Assembly: GCA_023415475.1 (NCBI GenBank)
Contig: JAEZKL010000174.1
Coordinates: 84,415-148,414, forward strand
Direction of reading: 5' to 3'
DNA from: Bacillota bacterium
GTDB lineage: Bacteria > Bacillota > Clostridia > Lachnospirales > Lachnospiraceae
Length of the DNA stretch: 64,000 nt
The notes beneath the pieces are model-generated. The model saw only the letters and a program-made list of their open reading frames with translations. It searched no databases and was not told the DNA's origin. Shown piece by piece: positions 52,789-62,693 of the stretch. Positions within the stretch are counted from its first letter, which is position 1. Each line of letters opens with the position of its first letter. A program made the position numbers and the translations under genes.

Positions 52789-54504
52789 TTACCGCATGTA
52801 TCCGCCTTGCATCGGAGATACTGCTCGTTCTGCAAAGAGCTTTAGTACACCCTTCTCATACTTTGGAGCTCTTGGCTTCCATAGCTCTCTCCGTCTTAAT
52901 AATTCCTTCTCAATCTCTAGGGGACTTGCTTCCTTCCCTTTCATACCTATAATCCTGAGAATTCTCTTCTCAATATCAATCTCGATCAGATCGTCCTCTT
53001 CCACTAGAGCGATAGGTCCACCCTCAGCTGCCTCAGGGGATACATGTCCGATTGCTGGCCCTTTAGATGCCCCCGAGAATCTTCCATCGGTTATTAATGC
53101 AATTGATTTTGCCAGCTCCGGGTCGGAGGATATCGCTTCCGTGGTATAGAACATTTCCGGCATTCCGCTGCCCTTAGGCCCTTCGTAGCGGATGATTACT
53201 GCCTCCTGCGGTTGAATTCTTTTATTCAGTATAGCCGCAATCGCTTCCTCCTCGCTGTCAAAGGGTCTTGCTTTCAGAATAGCCTTATGCATCTCCTTCG
53301 GAACCGCACTATGCTTAATTACCGCTCCGGAGGGTGCTAAATTGCCGGATAATATTGCAATCGCACCATTTACTCCGATCGCCTGGTCAAAGGGCCGTAT
53401 AATCTCTTCCCTCGATAATCCTAATCTGTCCAGATATGCACTGCATCGGCTATAATAGCCATTGCTCTTCAGCTCCTCAAGATTCTCTCCCAGTGTCTTA
53501 CCGGTCACGGTCATTACCTCAAGATGAAGACTCTCCTTAATCTCCTCCATAATAGCAGGAACTCCTCCGGCATAATGAAAAAACTGAGCCGGCCAGGTAC
53601 CACTGGGACGTATATTAAGGATATAATGGGCATTCCGATGTAAACGATCAAAGCGTTCTGCATCAAGCTCTATACCAAATTCATGGGCAATCGCCGGTAA
53701 ATGCATCAGGGTATTCGTGGAACCTGAGATTGCAGCATGTACCATAATGGCATTCTCAAAGGATTGTTCCGTTACAATATCCCTTGGCTTCATTCCAAGC
53801 TTAGCCAATTGCACGGCTTGTCTTCCTGCCCGGTATGCATACTCCGTCAGTTCCTCACCGGTAGCAGGCAGAAGTGCACTTCCCGGCAGCATTAATCCCA
53901 AGGCTTCCGCCATAATCTGCATGGTAGCCGCTGTGCCCATAAAGGAGCAGGCTCCACAGGAGGGACAGGCATGGTGTTTATAATAAATAAATTCTTCCTG
54001 TGTGATCTCTCCTCGCTGGTACTTGGCGCTGTAAGTACCGATCTGTTCCAGCGTCAGCAGCTCCGGACCGGCATCCATAACTCCTCCGGTCATCATGATT
54101 GACGGAATATTAATTCTGCCGATTGCCATCAGATGTGCAGGAACCCCCTTATCACAGCTTGATATGAATACTCCGCTGTCAAAGGGTGTGGCATTCGCAT
54201 GTATTTCGATCAAATTCGCTATCGTATCTCTGGAAACAAGGGAATAATTAATCCCATCGTGTCCCTGCGCCATACCGTCACAGATATCAGTCGCAAAATA
54301 TCTTGCTCCTTTTCCGCCTTGTTCATCAATTCCGCTTACCGCTTTTTCTACCAACGACATAAGATGCGCACTTCCCGGATGACTGTCTCCAAAGGTACTT
54401 TCCACAAGTACCTGCACTTTTTCAAGATCCAAGGCACTCCAGCCCATCCCTAGCTTTAGCGGATCCATTTCCGGTGCGATTTTTCGTATCTCCTGACTTA
54501 TCAT
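52789..54504 (-). CDS. IlvD/Edd family dehydratase
   Basis: 571 residues. Family motifs: FISSCDKGVPAHLMA with a cluster Cys (about 125), HACPSCGACSFMGTAATMQI with a second (about 190), and GSTNTLMHLPAIAHE. These enzymes dehydrate 2,3-dihydroxy acids or sugar acids using an iron-sulfur cluster. The N-terminus differs from classic IlvD and no other branched-chain genes are nearby. A sugar-acid dehydratase (for example aldonate) is therefore as likely as dihydroxy-acid dehydratase. AGGAGAG precedes the ATG. It is monocistronic between two terminators. Confidence 0.85.
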   Translation of the reverse strand: MISQEIRKIAPEMDPLKLGMGWSALDLEKVQVLVESTFGDSHPGSAHLMSLVEKAVSGIDEQGGKGARYFATDICDGMAQGHDGINYSLVSRDTIANLIEIHANATPFDSGVFISSCDKGVPAHLMAIGRINIPSIMMTGGVMDAGPELLTLEQIGTYSAKYQRGEITQEEFIYYKHHACPSCGACSFMGTAATMQIMAEALGLMLPGSALLPATGEELTEYAYRAGRQAVQLAKLGMKPRDIVTEQSFENAIMVHAAISGSTNTLMHLPAIAHEFGIELDAERFDRLHRNAHYILNIRPSGTWPAQFFHYAGGVPAIMEEIKESLHLEVMTVTGKTLGENLEELKSNGYYSRCSAYLDRLGLSREEIIRPFDQAIGVNGAIAILSGNLAPSGAVIKHSAVPKEMHKAILKARPFDSEEEAIAAILNKRIQPQEAVIIRYEGPKGSGMPEMFYTTEAISSDPELAKSIALITDGRFSGASKGPAIGHVSPEAAEGGPIALVEEDDLIEIDIEKRILRIIGMKGKEASPLEIEKELLRRRELWKPRAPKYEKGVLKLFAERAVSPMQGGYMR

Positions 54505-54612
54505 AATTACTCTCCTATCAAGTAGATTATTATAGAAATATGCCGAGTAAATACCTATTGGAGCTCCTAACTTAGGTCATAAACTCATACGAATATATTA
54601 CACAATAGGGAT

Positions 54613-54646
54613 AAAAAAGGCAACCGACTTTCGCAGCCCATTGCCT
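54613..54646 (-). terminator. Terminator of the glycogen operon
   Basis: AGGCAA (54618-54623) with TTGCCT (54641-54646). On the minus strand the stem is followed by a run of six T, just after the stop of the last glg gene. Confidence 0.75.
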
Positions 54647-54652
54647 GTTCGT

Positions 54653-56104
54653 TCAAATATCATTTCTTATTCCGGTTTGCTTTTTCAAGGCGCTATCCTT
54701 CTGCTGTGTCGGAAACAATGAATCATAATAAGCTAAATATTGTGACACGCTCCTCTCCCAGGAGGAATCAAAATCCATACAATTTTTGATAAAGCACTTC
54801 CAATCGAGGGTATGATATGCCTCAAGAGCCCGGTTTAATGCTTCGTTTAAAGCCTCCCCGCTCCATTCCTTCATATAGAACCCGTTAGATCTCTCCGGTT
54901 TATCTCTGTCGTCAATGATGGTGTCCTTCAATCCTCCTACCGGATTGACGATGGGTACGGTTCCATAACGCATGGCATAAAGCTGGCCGAGCCCGCAAGG
55001 CTCGAATAAAGAGGGCATCAGATAGATATCCGCCCCTGCATAGATTCTCTTTGCCATTCCGGCCGAATATTCAAAGTCTACCGCAAGGCTACCCGGATAG
55101 CTGCTCGTGATATTGGACAATAATCCCTGATAATAAGGATTTCCGGATCCCAGAACAATCAGCTGGAGTTTGGTAAAATCAAAGAAGCTGATTGCCTTCA
55201 GCAGAATATCAATCCCTTTCGAATAATCCAGCCGCGTAATCATAGCAACCAGCGGCCTCTCGTCCTCCAAAAGCCTATAATGCTCCCGAAGCCAGGCTCT
55301 GTTCTTATGTTTCAATTCTGTATGATGGATGTCATAGGGATACTCCAGCTCTCCCTCTGCCATAGGATCATACAATTCTCTATCGATGCCATTCAGGATA
55401 CCTACCATCGGCGTTTCTCTCTGCTCAATCAGAGGCGTCATCCCGCAGCCCTGCTCGGGCGTCTTAATCTCTTCACAGTAGCCGGGACTTACTGTAGTAA
55501 GCAAATCGGAGTATATAATCCCTGCCTTCATAAAATTCAACCATTCCGGCCAGCCCAGGGCATATTGTTCCTTCTTACTAAGGAAGCCCGTCAGATAGGA
55601 TGCCGGAATGAAGCCGTGATAAGAGATGTTATGAACGGTATAGACTGTCTTAATCCCGGGATATTCCTTCTTAATCAATAAAGGCAGCATTCCGGTATGC
55701 CAATCATTGGTATGAACGATATCCGGTTTATAATCGAGTCTTCGAAGCAGCTCCATAACGGCTTTACAAAAGAAAAAATACCTTAATCCGTCATCCTCAT
55801 AGCCATATATATTATCGCGGTAAAAGTAGCGGTCATTGGTTATGAAATAGGTTATCATATCCTTATCCCGGCTGTCTCTCTTGACTACGCAGGTCTCAAA
55901 GCCGTGCTCCAGCTCTACCGGGTAATCAATGAGATACTTCATCGTTTCCTTTACTGCCTTGTGATATGGCATGACCCGCCTGATCTCATAGGCTCCGCTT
56001 TCCTTCAGTGCTTTCGGAAAGCTTCTTGCTACTTCACCTAAGCCACCTGCATTGGCATAGGGTGAAATCTCAGCTGCCACATATAAGAGCTTTCTTTTCT
56101 TCAT
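54653..56104 (-). CDS. glgA: Glycogen synthase paralogue (GT5) with altered KxGGL motif
   Basis: 483 residues, GT-B fold. It elongates alpha-1,4-glucan from a nucleotide-glucose. The usual KTGGL donor-binding loop reads NAGGL (Asn18 in SPYANAGGLGEV), so the phosphate-contacting Lys is lost. Other active-site features are kept: VHTNDWHTGMLP, ITRLDYSKGIDILL with Arg and Lys, and SLFEPCGLGQLYAMRYGTVP with the catalytic-region Glu. It directly follows the second synthase gene (1-bp gap), is last in the operon, and has GGAGG before the ATG. It may use another donor, act as a partner subunit, or have changed affinity. Confidence 0.85.
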   Translation of the reverse strand: MKKRKLLYVAAEISPYANAGGLGEVARSFPKALKESGAYEIRRVMPYHKAVKETMKYLIDYPVELEHGFETCVVKRDSRDKDMITYFITNDRYFYRDNIYGYEDDGLRYFFFCKAVMELLRRLDYKPDIVHTNDWHTGMLPLLIKKEYPGIKTVYTVHNISYHGFIPASYLTGFLSKKEQYALGWPEWLNFMKAGIIYSDLLTTVSPGYCEEIKTPEQGCGMTPLIEQRETPMVGILNGIDRELYDPMAEGELEYPYDIHHTELKHKNRAWLREHYRLLEDERPLVAMITRLDYSKGIDILLKAISFFDFTKLQLIVLGSGNPYYQGLLSNITSSYPGSLAVDFEYSAGMAKRIYAGADIYLMPSLFEPCGLGQLYAMRYGTVPIVNPVGGLKDTIIDDRDKPERSNGFYMKEWSGEALNEALNRALEAYHTLDWKCFIKNCMDFDSSWERSVSQYLAYYDSLFPTQQKDSALKKQTGIRNDI

Positions 56105-56105
56105 G

Positions 56106-57626
56106 TTAACCTCCTTGCCGTATCTTATCGTACAACTCTGTATATTTTCCAGAAGGAATATCCCAGCTAAAGTCCTGTGACATCGCTGCTTTGATGAGAT
56201 TGGTGCGAAGAGTTTTCTTTTTATATATCCCCAAGGCTCTTCTTATTGTATAAAGCATATCATGGGCATTATAGTTGGTAAAGCTGAATCCGTTACCTTC
56301 TCCTGTCGCTTCCTGAAAGGAGATCACCGTATCCTTTAGTCCGCCGGTTTCTCTGACAATCGGAAGTGTTCCGTACCGCATGCTGATCAACTGACCCAGT
56401 CCACAGGGCTCAAAGAGGGAAGGCATCAGGAAGAAATCCGCCGCAGCGTAGATCCGCTGCGCTCTGGGATCACTATAGGCAATCATAACCGACACCTTGC
56501 CCGGGTAACGGTGTACCGCATTCTTAAATAGCTCTTCGTATTTCTTATCTCCGCTGCCGAGGATCACTAACTGAACCTCTTCACCCATAATCTCATCGAA
56601 GACACCTTCGATCAGCGCTAAGCCCTTTTGATCCGTGAGTCTGGATACCAGTCCAAGCATGGGAATGTCCTCATTCACGGTAAGTCCCAGTCTCTTCTGC
56701 AGCTCTGACTTATTGAGCTTTTTATTTTTTATGGTGGACTTAGTATAGTTTTGATAGATATAAGGATCCGTCTTCGGGTTATATATTTCATAATCAATTC
56801 CGTTCACGATACCGCTCAGGCTATATTCCTTCGCCCTAAGGAGTCCGTCCAGCCCCTCTCCGTAGTAGGGATATTTAATTTCCTCCGCATAGGTGTCACT
56901 TACGGTTGTAATCCAATCGGAGTATACAATCCCTCCCTTCATGAAGCTTCCGTTGCCATAGAACTCCAGCTTATCCGCGGTAAAATATTCATCGCCCAAG
57001 CCAAACCATTCCTTCATCTCCGGTATTCCATAGATCCCCTGGAATTTCAGATTATGTATGGTGAACATAGTGCGAATATCCTTGTAGCGATCAAAGCCCC
57101 GGTACTGTGCATTTAAAAGTATCGGTATCATTCCTGACTGCCAATCATGGCAATGTATAATATCCGGGGTAAAACTCAGATGGGGTATCGCCTCCAGCAC
57201 CGCACGACAGAAGAATGCAAAACGCTCTTCATCATCCCCATAGCCATAACAGTTATCTCTCTTAAAGTAAAATTCGTTATCGATAAAATAATAAGTAACG
57301 CCACGATATATTGTCTGCTCAATTCCACAGTACAGGTGCCTCCAGCCCAGGTTAATATAGATGTGGCATAGATGCTCCAGCTCAATATGATTCTCGTTCA
57401 GGATATCCGTCAGTGTCTTTTTACTCTCGCCTTCCTCCAACTCTCCCGATCCCTCATCCCGTAGGATTCTTTTCGATTTACCGGCATATTCATACTTCGG
57501 TATGATTACTCTCACATCGGCACCGCGTTTCATAAGCGTAGGCGGTAAGCCTCCGATAACGTCTGCCAGACCACCGGTTTTAGCAAAGGGACTGGCTTCC
57601 GATGCTACCATAAGAATCTTCTTCAT
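56106..57626 (-). CDS. glgA: Glycogen synthase, canonical (GT5)
   Basis: 506 residues. It transfers glucose from ADP-glucose to glycogen. The N-terminal motif SPFAKTGGLADV keeps the donor-binding Lys16; IIHCHDWQSGMIP, VSRLTDQKGLALIEG and SLFEPCGLGQLISMRYGTLP are intact. The start has GAGGAGG upstream. It sits between glgD and the variant synthase gene, with a 42-bp gap to glgD, as part of a single operon running glgB-glgC-glgD-glgA-glgA. Confidence 0.95.
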   Translation of the reverse strand: MKKILMVASEASPFAKTGGLADVIGGLPPTLMKRGADVRVIIPKYEYAGKSKRILRDEGSGELEEGESKKTLTDILNENHIELEHLCHIYINLGWRHLYCGIEQTIYRGVTYYFIDNEFYFKRDNCYGYGDDEERFAFFCRAVLEAIPHLSFTPDIIHCHDWQSGMIPILLNAQYRGFDRYKDIRTMFTIHNLKFQGIYGIPEMKEWFGLGDEYFTADKLEFYGNGSFMKGGIVYSDWITTVSDTYAEEIKYPYYGEGLDGLLRAKEYSLSGIVNGIDYEIYNPKTDPYIYQNYTKSTIKNKKLNKSELQKRLGLTVNEDIPMLGLVSRLTDQKGLALIEGVFDEIMGEEVQLVILGSGDKKYEELFKNAVHRYPGKVSVMIAYSDPRAQRIYAAADFFLMPSLFEPCGLGQLISMRYGTLPIVRETGGLKDTVISFQEATGEGNGFSFTNYNAHDMLYTIRRALGIYKKKTLRTNLIKAAMSQDFSWDIPSGKYTELYDKIRQGG

Positions 57627-57668
57627 AAGATAATCAACCTCCTCGTACCATTGTAATAATTAGGATTA

Positions 57669-58790
57669 CTATATAACAGCACCCTTGCGGATAACCACCG
57701 GATAACACTCCTGGCCCACCAGATGCTTCCCCTTGCGGATGATTACTTCCTTATCCAGAATTACATTTTCCAATACCACCTTGTCCTGTATCTCAGCATC
57801 CTGCATGATTACACTATTCTTAACAACGGCTCCTTCCGCCACCTTAACCCCGCGGAATAATACGCAGTTTTCCACATGGCCGTTTATAATGCAGCCATCT
57901 GCCACTAAGGAATTTTCTGCTCTGGCATTTATACCGTATTTGGCAGGAACCTCGTCCCTGACTTTTGTATAAATTTTACCGTTACGATGGAAAAGTTCGA
58001 AGTAATTTTCCGTATTGATCAGCTTAAGATTATGTTTGAAGTACGACTGTATGCCGTCGATATTGGCCAGATAACCGTTATAGGAGAAGCCTAATATCTT
58101 GAGCTTGTTCAAATTACGCACTAAAACATCCTTATTGAAGTCAAATAGGCCCCTTGCTTCGCACTCCTCGATCAGATATTCGAACAACCGCTTTTCGATT
58201 ATGTATATTTCCATGCTAAGCTTATCCGAAGTCGGATTGGTCGGCTTTACTTCCATGTCGATGATCCGGTTGTTCTCATCCGTCTTTATGATGGTGTGTT
58301 TTGATAGCTCTTCCTTTGTAGCCTTCTTCATATCCTTATAGATTACTGTAATATCTGCATCATTAGCCTTATGAAACTCCATTGCCTCCTGATAGGTCAG
58401 ATTGCATACCATAGAGCTGCCTGACAGAATAACATATTTCTGAAGGCTTTTTCTGATATAAGACATGTTACTGTGATATGCTTCAATCTCACCACGATAC
58501 CAGCCCTTATTATCATGGCTGACATAAGGGGGCAGGATGAATAAACCGCCGTTCTTACGGTCTAAATCCCACTGCTTACCGGTATCCAGATGATCCATCA
58601 AAGAGTGATAGTTGTTCTGCGTAATAATTCCTACATTGACAATTCCCGAATTAATCATATTGGATAAAATAAAGTCAATAATGCGATATCTTCCACCGAA
58701 GGGTAACGCAGCTACAGATCGACGGAGTGTAAGCTCCTGAAGGCTGACATTACTGTCACCGGTATAAATAATTCCCATTGTGTCTCTCAT
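57669..58790 (-). CDS. glgD: GlgD, regulatory ADP-glucose pyrophosphorylase subunit
   Basis: 373 residues. Nucleotidyltransferase fold plus C-terminal left-handed beta-helix, but the N-terminal GGxGxRL nucleotide loop of the active enzyme is missing: it begins MGIIYTGDSNVSLQELTLRR. FGGRYRIIDFILSNMINSGI and QWDLDRKNGG are retained. In Firmicutes, GlgD forms a mixed tetramer with catalytic GlgC and raises its activity. GGAGG precedes the ATG; glgC is 54 bp upstream. Confidence 0.95.
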   Translation of the reverse strand: MRDTMGIIYTGDSNVSLQELTLRRSVAALPFGGRYRIIDFILSNMINSGIVNVGIITQNNYHSLMDHLDTGKQWDLDRKNGGLFILPPYVSHDNKGWYRGEIEAYHSNMSYIRKSLQKYVILSGSSMVCNLTYQEAMEFHKANDADITVIYKDMKKATKEELSKHTIIKTDENNRIIDMEVKPTNPTSDKLSMEIYIIEKRLFEYLIEECEARGLFDFNKDVLVRNLNKLKILGFSYNGYLANIDGIQSYFKHNLKLINTENYFELFHRNGKIYTKVRDEVPAKYGINARAENSLVADGCIINGHVENCVLFRGVKVAEGAVVKNSVIMQDAEIQDKVVLENVILDKEVIIRKGKHLVGQECYPVVIRKGAVI

Positions 58791-58844
58791 AAATCCTCCA
58801 TTCTGCCGCTATGTTACGGCATTGATATTCTCTATTGAACAAAA

Positions 58845-60080
58845 CTAGATAGCGGTTTGAAATGATTTATAATTGTCCACATCTATCATACTGCCCTTGG
58901 CCAATCGGAATCCGGTAGGGATGACCAAATTCTCACCAATCACCGTAATATCACAATCTTTGTCCATAGCTGTTATGTTAAGATCATTATCCGTGCTGTA
59001 ACCAATATAGCAGTTATCTCCGATTACTGTATTCTCTGCGATGATCGCATTTTCAATTACAACATTCTCACCTATCTTAACATTGGGCATTAGAATAGAG
59101 TTATTTACCTTACTCCCGCTTCCGACAGTAACACCCGCAAATAGCACAGAATGCATTACATCGCCGTAAATGATACCTCCCTCAGTGATAATACATCTCT
59201 TCACATTAGCGCCGAGAGAAATGTAATGCGGCGGTTCTACCGGATTTCTGGAATAAATCTTCCAACCGGTATCATACAAATCAAGCTCCGGAGCTTCCTC
59301 CAGCAGATCCATATTGGCTTCCCATAAGCTCTGAATCGTTCCGACATCTCTCCAATAGCCCTTAAAGGGGTATGCAAACAGACGCTCTCCATCCTTCAAC
59401 ATCTTTGGAATGATATCCTTGCCAAAGTCATTGTGAGAGCCTGGTGAATCCATATCGTCGATCAGATATTTTCGTAGCTTCTTCCAGTTAAATATGTAAA
59501 TACCCATGGAAGCCTTGTTGCTGATGGGATTCTTAGGCTTTTCCACAAATTCATATATTTTCTCATCCTCATCTGTGTTCATGATACCAAATCGACTGGC
59601 ATCCTCCCACGGGACCTCAAGAATTGCTATACTTACATCTGCATTCTTCTCCTCATGATATTGCAGCATCGCATTATAATCCATCTTATAGATCTGATCA
59701 CCGGATAGAATCAGGACATATTCCGGATCATAGATCTCAATAAATTCCATATTCTGAAAGATCGCATTCGCTGTTCCTGAATACCATTCACCCACGGATT
59801 GCTTCATGTAAGGAGGAAGAATTGTTACTCCACCGTTCAAACGATCCAAATCCCAAGGCTGACCGATCCCAATATAAGAATTCAATTTTAAGGGTTTATA
59901 TTGCGTCAACACTCCGATGGTATCAATTCCTGAATTAGTGCAATTGCTGAGAGGGAAGTCAATGATTCGATATTTTCCTCCGAAGGGTACTGCTGGCTTC
60001 GCGATGTTTTTCGTCAGTACTCCTAGCCTGCTGCCTTGGCCACCGGCAAGCAGCATAGCCACACATTTTTTTGTTACCAT
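58845..60080 (-). CDS. glgC: ADP-glucose pyrophosphorylase, catalytic subunit
   Basis: 411 residues. It makes ADP-glucose from glucose-1-phosphate and ATP, the committed step of glycogen synthesis. The nucleotide loop LLAGGQGSRLGVLTKNIAKP is complete, followed by FGGKYRIIDFPLSNCTNSGI, QPWDLDRLNGG and the sugar-phosphate site EKPKNPISNKASMGIY. The C-terminal beta-helix repeats run from about 295. AGGAGG precedes the ATG. It follows glgB with a 23-bp gap. Confidence 0.97.
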   Translation of the reverse strand: MVTKKCVAMLLAGGQGSRLGVLTKNIAKPAVPFGGKYRIIDFPLSNCTNSGIDTIGVLTQYKPLKLNSYIGIGQPWDLDRLNGGVTILPPYMKQSVGEWYSGTANAIFQNMEFIEIYDPEYVLILSGDQIYKMDYNAMLQYHEEKNADVSIAILEVPWEDASRFGIMNTDEDEKIYEFVEKPKNPISNKASMGIYIFNWKKLRKYLIDDMDSPGSHNDFGKDIIPKMLKDGERLFAYPFKGYWRDVGTIQSLWEANMDLLEEAPELDLYDTGWKIYSRNPVEPPHYISLGANVKRCIITEGGIIYGDVMHSVLFAGVTVGSGSKVNNSILMPNVKIGENVVIENAIIAENTVIGDNCYIGYSTDNDLNITAMDKDCDITVIGENLVIPTGFRLAKGSMIDVDNYKSFQTAI

Positions 60081-60103
60081 AAATAGACCTCCTTTTTCCT
60101 TCT

Positions 60104-62047
60104 CTATTCATATATAAGTTTTCTTTTTTTTCTTAATCTCTTTTGTTGAAATACAGGTTTATAGAAAGCAATTGAGGACGGTGGGATTCGTAAGGCGACG
60201 GACTGTTCTAATCCGTGACACGGAATTTTCTCCGTCTTAATCAAAGCAGCGTTTTTATATCCGTCACCACCAAAATCAGTATCATCTGAAGTGAAGATGT
60301 TAAGAAAACCTTTTACCATGGGTACTCCGATCCGGTACTCCGGTCGATCCACCGGAGTAAAATTCACTACGACAAGAAGGTAATCCTCCGGCATCCGGCT
60401 CTTTCGCAGAAATGCCAATACACTCTGACTGTTATCATCCGGACAAATCCATTCAAAACCACTCCAGCCGTTATCATCCTCCCATAAGGCAGGCTGATCA
60501 ACATAAAAATGGTTGAGTGCTTTTACGTAGCTCTGCATTTTCTGATGCATCTCATAATCCAAGAGCAGCCAATCCAACCCCGCATCGCATTTCCATTCAA
60601 TAAATTGTCCGAATTCATTTCCCATAAAGTTAAGCTTCTTACCGGGGTGGGCCATCATATAGCCCAACAGACTCCTCAACCCTGCAAATTTCTGATAATA
60701 TTCTCCCGGCATCTTACCCAGTAGAGACCGTTTCCCATGTACTACTTCATCATGGGATAGCGGTAGAATATAATTCTCCGAAAAAGCATAGGTCAATGAA
60801 AAGGTCAGCAAATTGTGGTTCCATTTCCGGTAAACCGGATCCATAGAGGTATAGCGTAGAGTATCATTCTTCCAGCCCATATTCCATTTATACAGAAAAC
60901 CCAAGCCTCCGCTGCTGGTCGGAGCCGTAACCAGAGGCCACTGGCTCGAATCCTCGGCTATCATTAAGGTGGTAGGATACCTCGAGAATATAATTTCATT
61001 TAGCCGCTTTAAAAAAGCTACCGCTTCTATATTCTCATTACCACCGAATTGATTGGGGAGCCAATTTTCCCTTCCGAAATCGAGGTACAGCATACTTGTC
61101 ACTGCGTCGACACGAAAACCGTCTACATGAAAATAATCAAGCCAAAAGATAGCGCTGGAGATCAGAAAGCTCTGCACCTCATGCCGCCCGTAATCAAACA
61201 CATAGGTTCCCCACTGTGGATGCTCTCCTCGCCTCGGATCCGGATGCTCATAAAGTGGCGTACCGTCGAACCTTGCAAGTCCGTGGGCATCCTTCGGAAA
61301 GTGTCCCGGTACCCAGTCGAGGATAACGCCGATCCCCTTCCTGTGACAACAGTCAATAAAATGCATAAAATCCTTTGGAGTACCATACCTGGAGGTAGCG
61401 GCAAAGTAACCTGTTACCTGGTAACCCCAGGAACCATCATAGGGATGCTCCATGATTGGCATCAGTTCAATATGGGTATATCCCATATCAACTACATAGT
61501 CCACAAGTTCAGTAGCAAGCTCCAGATAACTATAGAAGGATCCATCCTCCTTCTGTCTCCAGGAGCCTAGATGGACCTCATAAATCAACATCGGCTTATC
61601 AAGTAGAAGCTGCTTACTGTTCTTATGCTCCTGCCACTCTGTATCCAACCAGGAATAGCCCTCAAGATCATATACAATTGAGGCTGTCTTTGGACGAAGC
61701 TCACAGTAATACGCATATGGATCACACTTGTAAAGAACCTCTCCCGACGTACTGCCTATCGCATACTTATACAGCTGTCCCGTCTCTACTCCCGGAATAA
61801 ACAGCTCCCAGATGCCTGAGTTATCTTTCTGCTGCATTGGATCAGCTTCTTTCATCCAATGATTAAAATCACCCACTACGCTGACCCAGCTAGCATTCGG
61901 AGCCCATACGGCGAAACGGACACCTCTATTGCCGTCCTGATCCATTCGATGTGCTCCGAGCATATAATAACTCTTATAATTTGTTCCTTCACGAAAGAGG
62001 TAAATCTGCTCTTCTGTAATTCCACCAGTTATTTCATTTCTCGACAC
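60104..62047 (-). CDS. glgB: 1,4-alpha-glucan branching enzyme, GH13
   Basis: 647 residues from a GTG at 62047 with GGAGGTG 8 nt upstream. N-terminal CBM48 (about 25-115), GH13 barrel, C-terminal all-beta domain. The nucleophile is D314 in DGFRVDAVTSM, the acid Glu365 in MIAEDSSQW, and the third Asp lies in the expected region after SHDEVVHGK. It creates alpha-1,6 branches in glycogen. First gene of the operon; its promoter must lie in the gap that also holds the hairpin repeats. Confidence 0.96.
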   Translation of the reverse strand: MSRNEITGGITEEQIYLFREGTNYKSYYMLGAHRMDQDGNRGVRFAVWAPNASWVSVVGDFNHWMKEADPMQQKDNSGIWELFIPGVETGQLYKYAIGSTSGEVLYKCDPYAYYCELRPKTASIVYDLEGYSWLDTEWQEHKNSKQLLLDKPMLIYEVHLGSWRQKEDGSFYSYLELATELVDYVVDMGYTHIELMPIMEHPYDGSWGYQVTGYFAATSRYGTPKDFMHFIDCCHRKGIGVILDWVPGHFPKDAHGLARFDGTPLYEHPDPRRGEHPQWGTYVFDYGRHEVQSFLISSAIFWLDYFHVDGFRVDAVTSMLYLDFGRENWLPNQFGGNENIEAVAFLKRLNEIIFSRYPTTLMIAEDSSQWPLVTAPTSSGGLGFLYKWNMGWKNDTLRYTSMDPVYRKWNHNLLTFSLTYAFSENYILPLSHDEVVHGKRSLLGKMPGEYYQKFAGLRSLLGYMMAHPGKKLNFMGNEFGQFIEWKCDAGLDWLLLDYEMHQKMQSYVKALNHFYVDQPALWEDDNGWSGFEWICPDDNSQSVLAFLRKSRMPEDYLLVVVNFTPVDRPEYRIGVPMVKGFLNIFTSDDTDFGGDGYKNAALIKTEKIPCHGLEQSVALRIPPSSIAFYKPVFQQKRLRKKRKLIYE

Positions 62048-62160
62048 TTGCGCTCACCTCCCTTGATGATCACACTATTCATAAACAGTTCCTGTATAAT
62101 ATCAGCATTCAAAATATATGATGATATACCCGAACTCATTCATTAAATTTTTGTTACAAT

Positions 62161-62325
62161 TCAAAAATATTAGCTTCGCAGGATATTTTATGAATCAGGT
62201 ATTCAAAAATATCAGCTTCGCAGGATATTTTATGAATCAGGTATTCATAAATGTCAGCTTCGCAGACATTATATGAATCATGTATTCATATAAAGTTAGC
62301 TTCGCAAACTTTTTCTCAACAGTTA
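62161..62325. repeat. Tandem 42-bp hairpin repeat array, four units
   Basis: Units begin at 62161, 62203, 62245 and 62286 (periods 42, 42, 41). Each has a stem-loop with a conserved AGCTTCGCA loop but different stems: AAATAT/ATATTT, AAATATC/GATATTT, AATGTC/GACATT and AAAGTT/AACTTT. A palindromic linker TGAATCAGGTATTCA or TGAATCATGTATTCA joins the units. Stem differences are compensatory. It lies between glgB (minus) and the WG-repeat gene (plus); on the minus strand it would be upstream of glgB. The remainder of the 646-bp gap is AT-rich, with one promoter near 62600. Confidence 0.85.
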
Positions 62326-62599
62326 CTTAAATTTAGTGTAAATTATAGCTTTAGTATAGCATATTAGTCAGAATATGTAATTAGTTTTATTTAATATTCT
62401 ATTTATTTTTATATTTTAATTTAATTGTCTATGCAACATAAGCCTATATATCAACATGTTTTATAATAGATTTTAGATTATCGCTGCTTTCATTCGGGTA
62501 TTAACTAACACAATATTTCTTTTTATGTATATTGTGGTAACTATTTAGTATCGTTATAATTGTTAAAAAAAACGTAATTGATTCTTAACACATATCATC

Positions 62600-62628
62600 T
62601 TTACTTCTAAACCCATCCTTTATATAAT
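62600..62628 (+). promoter_or_regulatory. Promoter of the WG-repeat gene
   Basis: -35 TTTACT (62600-62605), 17-bp spacer, consensus -10 TATAAT (62623-62628). Predicted start near 62635, about 60 nt before the coding start. Confidence 0.7.
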
Positions 62629-62693
62629 GGTTATATCTTAAGAATAGCCAGATACAAGCAACTAATGTTAATTAGGTATGAAGGAGCCCCATT

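Noticed and set aside
62161..62325. CRISPR array
   Set aside because: The period is constant, but there are no unique spacers; the changing parts are paired stem arms, and no cas genes are present.
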